From: Neorhizobium huautlense
GTDB taxonomy: Bacteria > Pseudomonadota > Alphaproteobacteria > Rhizobiales > Rhizobiaceae
Length of the DNA: 64,000 nucleotides
Assembly (NCBI RefSeq): GCF_002968575.1
Contig: NZ_PVBM01000024.1
Coordinates: 30,719-94,718 of the forward strand
Direction: 5' to 3'
Shown here: one piece after another, positions 58,898 to 64,000 of the stretch
Layout: each line of letters begins with the position of its first letter
Position numbering within the stretch: position 1 is the first letter of the stretch
Notes under the pieces: model-generated
Database searches by the model: none
Told to the model about the DNA's origin: nothing
Seen by the model: only the letters and a program-made list of their open reading frames with translations
Position numbers and translations under genes: made by a program

Positions 58898-59509
58898 ATG
58901 GGTCGCCATCGCGAATTTGATGTGGAGAAAGCGCTCGACGGCGTGTTGTGCGTCTTCTGGCGAAAGGGTTACGAGGGTGCGTCCTACGCTGACCTGACCG
59001 CGGCGGCCGGCGTCGAGAGACCTGCCCTCTATTCCGCGTTCGGCAACAAGGAAGCACTCTTCCGCAAAGCCCTTGCGCGTTATTACGAGCGATACCTGGA
59101 CTATATCCCGGCGGCGCTGAAGCTCCCGACATCACGGGAAGTCGCAGCGCACATTCTTCACAACGCAATCGACCTTAATACCCGTTTTTCCAATCATACG
59201 GGATGCCTGGTCATCAACGGTGTTCTGGCTGGGTCGGATGACGCCGAACCCGTGCGGCAAATCCTGATAGAAGCTCGCGCCGTTGCCGAGGCGCAGCTTC
59301 GTGGACGATTCGAACAGGCAAAGGCGGAAGGCGACCTTCCCGAAACGGCCAAGCCCGGTACCCTTGCAGCATTCCTCATGGCCGTGCTTCACGGCATGGC
59401 GGTGCAGGCAAAAGCCGGTTTCAGTCGCGAAACGCTCGAGGCTGTCGCCGAGCAGGCGCTGTCCTGCTGGCCGGGAGCCAAGTCCACACCATCGGGAAAA
59501 TCATCCTGA
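58898..59509 (+). CDS. TetR-family transcriptional regulator
   Basis: A 203-aa protein. HTH: GRHREFDVEKALDGVLCVFW, then GASYADLTAAAGVERPALYS. The C-terminal domain carries LVINGVLAGSDDAEPVRQIL, as in the AcuR-like/TetR_C group. It is divergent from the SDR gene and flanked by three operator copies. Confidence 0.94.
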   Translation: MGRHREFDVEKALDGVLCVFWRKGYEGASYADLTAAAGVERPALYSAFGNKEALFRKALARYYERYLDYIPAALKLPTSREVAAHILHNAIDLNTRFSNHTGCLVINGVLAGSDDAEPVRQILIEARAVAEAQLRGRFEQAKAEGDLPETAKPGTLAAFLMAVLHGMAVQAKAGFSRETLEAVAEQALSCWPGAKSTPSGKSS

Positions 59510-59524
59510 AGGCCTGAGCGGCCC

Positions 59525-59689
59525 TACTCTTCAAAGCGGCTCGTGGAGTCGCGATCGGTCGTATCGCCGTTTGAGCGGAAACGGCGGCAACCAGGACTCC
59601 CGGCGGACGGTCCAGAGCTCGTAGGTTGGCATCAGCTGGTCGGGAGCATCCAGGGATCCGAGGTTGACTTCGACTTCGCCCGCGCTGCA
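59525..59689. repeat. Direct repeat copy A (gfa 3' segment)
   Basis: A ~165-bp direct repeat of 60209-60375, same orientation, bounding the MazG-like gene on one side. A short flanking piece (59689-59725) also matches 60679-60719. Confidence 0.9.
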
Positions 59690-59725
59690 GCGGCGGCCAC
59701 AATATGCGCTCCGCGGTTAACGTAA
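59525..59725 (-). pseudogene. Truncated duplicate of the GFA-family gene
   Basis: Bases 59525-59689 match 60209-60375 almost exactly (the last ~55 codons of the intact gfa gene), with a 2-base deletion (GATCGG against GATCACGG) that shifts the frame. From 59689 to ~59725 the match jumps to 60679-60719, upstream of gfa. About 300 bases holding the start and the Cys-rich core are therefore missing. It cannot make a working GFA protein. Confidence 0.85.
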
Positions 59726-59754
59726 TGTCTTCAGCGATCGGCCGGAAGCGGCGG

Positions 59755-60117
59755 TCAGGCCGGTTCAGCAGATGAAACATGAGTCGTGCCGTCCAGCTCG
59801 ACGTATCGATCCAGGTGCCGTAGCCACTTCCGCTCGATGGCCGCTTCAATATCAATGTCGTTTGCGCGCAGATAGAGTACGAATTGCCCGAACAAATCCG
59901 CCGCTTCGTTTTCCAAAGCTTCGCGGGTGCCGCCCAATCCATCGGGGTTCGGTCGGGCCTGACCGTTGATGAGCAGATGTTCGGCTGTGAGTTCCCCGAG
60001 CTCCTCCGTCAGTTTGAGCAGATACCAATCCTGGGTCCGCGTAATATTGTGCACCCTTGCGTAAAGCTCTCCGACCCGACCGATACGATCGCTTAATTCC
60101 CCGAATGTCGCACTCAT
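59755..60117 (-). CDS. MazG-like nucleotide pyrophosphohydrolase
   Basis: A 120-aa all-alpha NTP pyrophosphatase. The metal-binding helices show KLTEELGELTAEHL (EExxE) and ENEAADLFGQFVLYL (ExxD). Such proteins hydrolyse non-standard or excess NTPs to NMP and PPi. It sits between the intact gfa gene and its truncated copy on the same strand, so it may have moved with the duplication. Confidence 0.88.
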   Translation of the reverse strand: MSATFGELSDRIGRVGELYARVHNITRTQDWYLLKLTEELGELTAEHLLINGQARPNPDGLGGTREALENEAADLFGQFVLYLRANDIDIEAAIERKWLRHLDRYVELDGTTHVSSAEPA

Positions 60118-60207
60118 TCCCTGCCGCCTCCTAATCTTTTCGAACCGATGCCAGGTGGTTTAGCAGGTGCTTGCGACAGGATCTTTGCGGGGCGCTGCTC
60201 CGAAACC

Positions 60208-60600
60208 TTACTCTTCAAAGCGGCTCGTGGAGTCGCGATCACGGTCGTATCGCCGTTTGAGCGGAAACGGCGGCAACCAGGACTCCCGGCGGACGGTCCA
60301 GAGCTCGTAGGTTGGCATCAGCTGGTCGGGAGCATCCAGGGATCCGAGGTTGACTTCGACTTCGTCCGCGCTGCACCCGAAAACGGACGAACCGCAGCGC
60401 GGACAGAAAAAGCGTCCGGCATAGTCGCGCGTTTCGCCTTCGATCGTCACTGCATCCTGGGGAAAGATTGCCGACGCGTGAAAAAGGGCGCCATGATGCT
60501 TGCGGCAGTCGAGGCAGTGACAAAGGCCGACACGGTATGGGGCGCCCGACGCCACGATCCGAACGCTGCCGCAAAGACAACCACCCGTAAACCGGTCCAT
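60208..60600 (-). CDS. GFA-family (glutathione-dependent formaldehyde-activating-like) zinc protein
   Basis: A 130-aa protein with the CENP-V/GFA fold cysteine pattern: GGCLCGSV, LCHCLDCRKHHGALFHASAI and FCPRCGSSVFG, giving two zinc-type sites. These proteins are annotated as S-(hydroxymethyl)glutathione synthase-like, though many have unknown substrates. A 3' segment is duplicated at 59.5 kb. Confidence 0.9.
   Translation of the reverse strand: MDRFTGGCLCGSVRIVASGAPYRVGLCHCLDCRKHHGALFHASAIFPQDAVTIEGETRDYAGRFFCPRCGSSVFGCSADEVEVNLGSLDAPDQLMPTYELWTVRRESWLPPFPLKRRYDRDRDSTSRFEE
60209..60375. repeat. Direct repeat copy B (within gfa)
   Basis: The parent of the truncated copy at 59525-59689. Sequence identity is very high, differing mainly by two bases (AC) present only here and one C/T change near the end, so the duplication is recent. 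Confidence 0.9.
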
Positions 60601-60781
60601 GGTGAATCTCCTCCAAAGTCAAGGGAGCGAATTGTCTACAAGAATAGCGCTGCCGATATCGCCCGGCTCCTATTCCAGCAGCGGCGGCCACAATATTCGC
60701 TCCCGCTGGTAACGCAATCTCCGTGTCCGGCTGGATATCGCCACACAAGCAACTCTCACGACAGGAGAACAATGCGCGCCT

Positions 60782-62977
60782 TCAGGCCGCGCTCACTCCG
60801 TCCGGCATCCGGCCGCCGCGATAGATGGCATCGATCTCTTCCGCCGACATCGGTTTGCCGAACAGATAGCCCTGCAATTGGTCGCAACCGCTGAGCCGCA
60901 ACGCCAGCGCCTGGTTCTTTGTCTCGACGCCTTCGGCCGTGACGGGGATGTTCAGCGAGCGGGCAAGCGCGACGGTCGCCTGCAGCGTGTCCATCGCGGC
61001 ACCGCCCTCGTCCAGGGCATGCACCATCGACTTGTCGATCTTCATCCGGTTGAAGCCGAACTGCCGCAGATATCCGACACTCGAAAAACCCGCGCCGAAA
61101 TCATCCAAAGCGATCTTTACCCCGAGGTGTTTCAGCTTTGCGAGCGCGGCACGGGCGCGCGCCGGATTCTGGATGAAGTACCCCTCCGTCATCTCCAAGG
61201 TCAGGCGCGAGGGGTCGGTATCTGTCTTGTGGAAGACGGAGGCGACATGCAGCGCAAAGGCGGGATCGCGGAACTGGCCCGGCGAAATATTCACGGAGAG
61301 CTTCAGTTCCGGCCACTGTGCCACGGTCTCGCAGGCGCGATGCAGTACGAAGAGGCCGAGCTGGTCGATCAGCCCGGTGGACTCGGCGATCGGAATGAAG
61401 ACATCGGGCGGGACCGGCCCGTGTCCTCTTCGGTTCCATCGCGCCAGCGCCTCAACCCCGATCAACGTCCAGCTGCCCGCATCGACCACCGGCTGGTAGA
61501 CGACGTGAAGTTCGCGCCGTTCGATGGCAATCCTGAGATCGACCTCGAGCTGATTGCGCTCCTCCCGCTCGGCATCCATTTCGGGATGGAAATATTCCGT
61601 GCGGCCGCCGCCGCTGTCCTTGGCGCGGTACATGGCCATGTCGGCATGGCGCACCAGTTCCTCACCCGAAATCCTGCCGCTGGGCGATATCGCAACGCCG
61701 ATGCTCGTGCCGATCGTCGCGACGCGGTCGCCGATCAGGAAAGGCTCGTCGAAAAAACCGAGGATTCGGTCGCTGATCATCTCCACGACCTTTGCGACTT
61801 CCCCGGTGGAGAGCGCGATCGCAAACTCGTCGCCGCCGACGCGGGCGAGAACCGTCTCGTCCCCCACCAGTGTCTTGAGACCGGCAGCCACGCCGCGGAT
61901 CAGCTTGTCGCCGGTAGTGTGGCCATAGGCATCATTGACCTCCTTGAAACCGTCGAGATCGAGATAGAGCAGCACCACATGCGTATGCTTGCGGTGGCTT
62001 TCTGTCACCAGTTCGCCGAGTGCGGCAAAAAAACCGGCACGGTTGAGGAGGCCGCTCAACCGGTCGGTCATGGCGAGATGCCGCGCAGCCGCCTCGTCGG
62101 CCGCCAGACGGTTCAAGGTTTTGCTGCCGCTGACAAAAAGCAGCAGGAAGAACAGGCCGACCATCACAAGCGCGCCGTAGACCAACGGCCGCACCTCGGA
62201 ATAGCCGAGGCTTCCAGGCAGACGCGACTGCCAGACGAGCCGCTGCAGCAGCTTTCCATGCATGTTGCGGAGCTCGACAACATTTGGCGTCCGCCCTTCC
62301 GCATCGGCAAAACGCAGGCCGTCTATGACATAGGTCTCAGCGAGCTTCTCGACTTTGAGAGCATCGAGGTGGCGCGCGAAAATCAGGAATCGCCGTTTCT
62401 CGCGCGGTTGCTCCAGCGGTCCCGCCTTGGGACGGATCAACGCCACGCCGACCGCTGCGACGCCCGTTGTCGTCTGCACAAAGCCTGAAGCTTCAGGCAG
62501 AGCATCAGGACCGGCGGAGCCTGCCTTGTCGAATAGCGTCCAGATCGACGAATCGAAATAGTCGCGCGGTTTCCAGGATGCGGGCGCTCCGTCCTGATAG
62601 GACATCACCACGTTCTGGTCCTTGTCCATCACGATGGCGACGTCGAAGAGATCGCTGTTGGAGGTCATGTCGCCGTAGTTGCTGACAATCCAATCCTGGT
62701 CACCCGCGTAGACGAACTGCGCCGCGTCATCCCAGGCGGCATAGTCATTTAGCGTCGCATGAAGCTGGCTGCGAAACGTCTCGATGGCGCCGGTGGTCGT
62801 CTCGCGCGAGCGCGCGTCGTCCGCCCGGTTGGTGTAGTCGGCGATACGGCCGAGCGCGGTCAAAATGAAAATCGTCACCAGCACGACGACGATCGCAAAG
62901 GCGAACAGCATCGAGGTCACGGCGGAACGACGGCCGACTGACACGGTGCGCCGAAAACGTGACGGAAGAAACGACAT
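60782..62977 (-). CDS. CHASE4-GGDEF-EAL membrane protein (bifunctional c-di-GMP enzyme)
   Basis: A 731-aa protein. An N-terminal helix (SMLFAFAIVVVLVTIFILTA) and a second one near residues 260-285 flank a periplasmic CHASE4 domain (LNDYAAWDDAAQFVYAGDQD). The GGDEF domain is intact (ARVGGDEFAIAL, ~380). The EAL domain is intact (GVEALARW ~509, VNISPGQF, LEMTEGYF, DDFGAGFSSVGYL, KIDKSMV, EGVET). Both synthesis and breakdown of c-di-GMP are possible, with a periplasmic signal as input. Confidence 0.95.
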   Translation of the reverse strand: MSFLPSRFRRTVSVGRRSAVTSMLFAFAIVVVLVTIFILTALGRIADYTNRADDARSRETTTGAIETFRSQLHATLNDYAAWDDAAQFVYAGDQDWIVSNYGDMTSNSDLFDVAIVMDKDQNVVMSYQDGAPASWKPRDYFDSSIWTLFDKAGSAGPDALPEASGFVQTTTGVAAVGVALIRPKAGPLEQPREKRRFLIFARHLDALKVEKLAETYVIDGLRFADAEGRTPNVVELRNMHGKLLQRLVWQSRLPGSLGYSEVRPLVYGALVMVGLFFLLLFVSGSKTLNRLAADEAAARHLAMTDRLSGLLNRAGFFAALGELVTESHRKHTHVVLLYLDLDGFKEVNDAYGHTTGDKLIRGVAAGLKTLVGDETVLARVGGDEFAIALSTGEVAKVVEMISDRILGFFDEPFLIGDRVATIGTSIGVAISPSGRISGEELVRHADMAMYRAKDSGGGRTEYFHPEMDAEREERNQLEVDLRIAIERRELHVVYQPVVDAGSWTLIGVEALARWNRRGHGPVPPDVFIPIAESTGLIDQLGLFVLHRACETVAQWPELKLSVNISPGQFRDPAFALHVASVFHKTDTDPSRLTLEMTEGYFIQNPARARAALAKLKHLGVKIALDDFGAGFSSVGYLRQFGFNRMKIDKSMVHALDEGGAAMDTLQATVALARSLNIPVTAEGVETKNQALALRLSGCDQLQGYLFGKPMSAEEIDAIYRGGRMPDGVSAA

Positions 62978-63029
62978 GGAAGACCTCGTTAGTCCTACAT
63001 CTTTCGCGGGTATTCCTTCAGATAGCGTT

Positions 63030-63066
63030 AAAAAGAAAGGCCGGACCTCCCGCAGGAGGTCCGGCC
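63030..63066 (-). terminator. Intrinsic terminator of metQ
   Basis: On the minus strand a 12-bp perfect stem GGCCGGACCTCC/GGAGGTCCGGCC (63039-63066) with a 4-base loop is followed by TTTCTTTTT. It lies 24 bases after the metQ stop. Confidence 0.92.
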
Positions 63067-63090
63067 CATAAGAGTTTCCTTAAATTCTCG

Positions 63091-63867
63091 TTACCAGGCC
63101 GCGATAACGGCGCCTTTGAAGGTCGTGTTGACGAAGTCCTTCACTTCGGCGCTGTGATAGGCCTCGATCAGCGTCTTCAACCAGGCGGCGTCCTTGTCCT
63201 TGGACCTGACGGCGATGACGTTGATATAAGGCGCTTTCTCGCCTTCGCGGGCGATCGGATCCGTCTTCGGATTGAGACCGGCTTCAAGCGCGTAGTTGGT
63301 GTTGATGACGGAGGCGTCGACATCATCCAGCGAGCGCGGAAGCTGAGCAGCGTCCAGCTCGGCAAACTCGATCTTCTTCGGGTTCTCCGTCACATCGGCC
63401 GGGCCGATCTTCAGGCCCTTGCCGGCATCGACCTTGATGAGCCCCTGATCGGCGAGAATCAGCAATGCGCGGCCGCCATTGGTCGGATCGTTCGGAATGG
63501 CGATCGTTGCGCCTTCCTTTAATTCCCCGAGGCTTTTGACCTTCTTGGAATAGACGCCCATCGGGAAGTTGACGGTCTGGGCGACGCTGACGAGGTCGAA
63601 CTTCCGGTCCTTGACCTGGTTATCGAGATAAGGCTGGTGCTGGAAGGAATTGGCGTTGAGCTCACCATCCGCCAGCGCCTGGTTGGGCACGACATAATCG
63701 GAGAATTCGAGGATTTCGATATCGAGGCCCTTGCCAGCTGCGATTTCCTTCACCTTTTCCATGATCTGGGCGTGGGGGCCGGGCGTAACGCCGATCTTAA
63801 TATCTTCGGCGAGCGCCGGAGCGGCGGCGAAGGCGGCAAGTGCCGCGGCGATAATCAGCTTCTTCAT
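63091..63867 (-). CDS. metQ: MetQ / NlpA-family methionine ABC-transporter binding protein
   Basis: A 258-aa substrate-binding protein. The signal peptide is MKKLIIAAALAAFAAAPALA, with a Sec AxA site and no lipobox, so it should be a soluble periplasmic protein. The family blocks VTPGPHAQIMEKVKEIA, SDYVVPNQALADGELNANSF, QHQPYLD, IAIPNDPTNGGRALLIL and INTNYALEAG are present. It should deliver D/L-methionine to a MetNI transporter, probably encoded upstream beyond the window. ATG 63867 follows GGAGAC. Confidence 0.94.
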   Translation of the reverse strand: MKKLIIAAALAAFAAAPALAEDIKIGVTPGPHAQIMEKVKEIAAGKGLDIEILEFSDYVVPNQALADGELNANSFQHQPYLDNQVKDRKFDLVSVAQTVNFPMGVYSKKVKSLGELKEGATIAIPNDPTNGGRALLILADQGLIKVDAGKGLKIGPADVTENPKKIEFAELDAAQLPRSLDDVDASVINTNYALEAGLNPKTDPIAREGEKAPYINVIAVRSKDKDAAWLKTLIEAYHSAEVKDFVNTTFKGAVIAAW

Positions 63868-64000
63868 GAGTGTCTCCAATGAAAGAACACAAGGGGCAAA
63901 CGCCTTCAATTGCCGGCTTTTCCTTGGGTTCGGTTATGTTTTGACCGGCGTTAGAGCCGATCGGCTAAACCCTTTGCTTCCGATGGACAGGTGTTTCGGT
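63868..64000. other. Upstream region of metQ to the window end
   Basis: The 133 bases before metQ include the palindrome AGCCGATCGGCT (63956-63967). On the minus strand a frame open from the window edge ends at TAG (63967-63965), 12 codons long. It could be the end of metI, but it is too short to identify. Confidence 0.3.

Noticed and set aside
60878..62488. 536-codon plus-strand frame opposite the GGDEF/EAL gene
   Set aside because: Antisense shadow of an intact, motif-complete gene.

Overview
The window reads as chromosomal DNA of a Rhizobiaceae alphaproteobacterium (Rhizobium / Neorhizobium / Agrobacterium type). Evidence: high GC with rhizobial codon use, the glgC-glgA-pgm-glgX order, the soxBDAG sarcosine oxidase operon, a transhydrogenase with a split alpha subunit next to an aa3-type oxidase subunit IV gene, an alphaproteobacterial bS21 gene, and an ornithine decarboxylase with a long structured leader. 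I found no rRNA, tRNA or CRISPR array. It is mainly a housekeeping and metabolic region with small accessory insertions.

Layout. 1-5.7 kb: glycogen synthesis and breakdown genes in one direction, with a palindromic intergenic repeat before glgX. 5.8-7.7 kb: a MaoC hydratase and several small membrane or secreted unknowns. 7.7-13.1 kb: soxBDAG on the minus strand, with a repeat element between soxB and soxD. 13.5-16.2 kb: rpsU, a TPR lipoprotein and a TadG-like von Willebrand protein. 16.2-18.6 kb: four overlapping minus-strand genes, an AbrB/PIN toxin-antitoxin pair running into two alpha/beta hydrolases. 18.7-22.1 kb: pntAA-pntAB-pntB and oxidase subunit IV. 22.3-24.6 kb: a GGDEF/EAL protein with a degenerate GGDEF. 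25-29 kb: a TRAP transporter of the keto-acid/FcbT type whose binding-protein gene converges on the permease genes. 29.3-33.3 kb: peptidase C26, LacI and MarR regulators, a creatininase-family hydrolase and a second vapBC.

33.4-35.5 kb: a zinc-type COG0523 GTPase with a very His-rich loop, translationally coupled to a WD40 protein, behind a good promoter and a Zur-like site. 35.9-39.5 kb: serine hydrolase, a Kv-like channel ending in a zinc ribbon, two small coupled unknowns, and an ArsR/SRPBCC pair with its own operators. 39.6-40.2 kb: a compact group IIC intron without a reverse transcriptase, sitting directly behind the terminator hairpin of an OmpW-like gene. 42-44.4 kb: GNAT and ornithine decarboxylase with a speF-type leader. 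44.4-54.5 kb: LysR regulators, DUF1007 plus NicO metal exporter, an oxidoreductase, acetyltransferases, TetR/YciI, a GST with a PNPOx-like flavoprotein, and a TerB-like protein. 54.6-58.7 kb: KDPG aldolase, CYTH and CHAD polyphosphate-type proteins, tRNA hydroxylase TrhO, and an SDR divergent from a TetR gene with three operator copies. 59.5-60.7 kb: a MazG-like gene flanked by an intact GFA gene and a truncated duplicate of it. 60.8-63.9 kb: a CHASE4-GGDEF-EAL protein and a MetQ methionine-binding protein.

The most noteworthy items are the RT-less group IIC intron, the toxin-antitoxin/hydrolase gene chain, the COG0523-WD40 zinc module, the proline-rich tail on the TRAP permease, the zinc-ribbon channel and the partial gfa duplication. 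I did not find a clear defence island or an obviously new multi-gene system.
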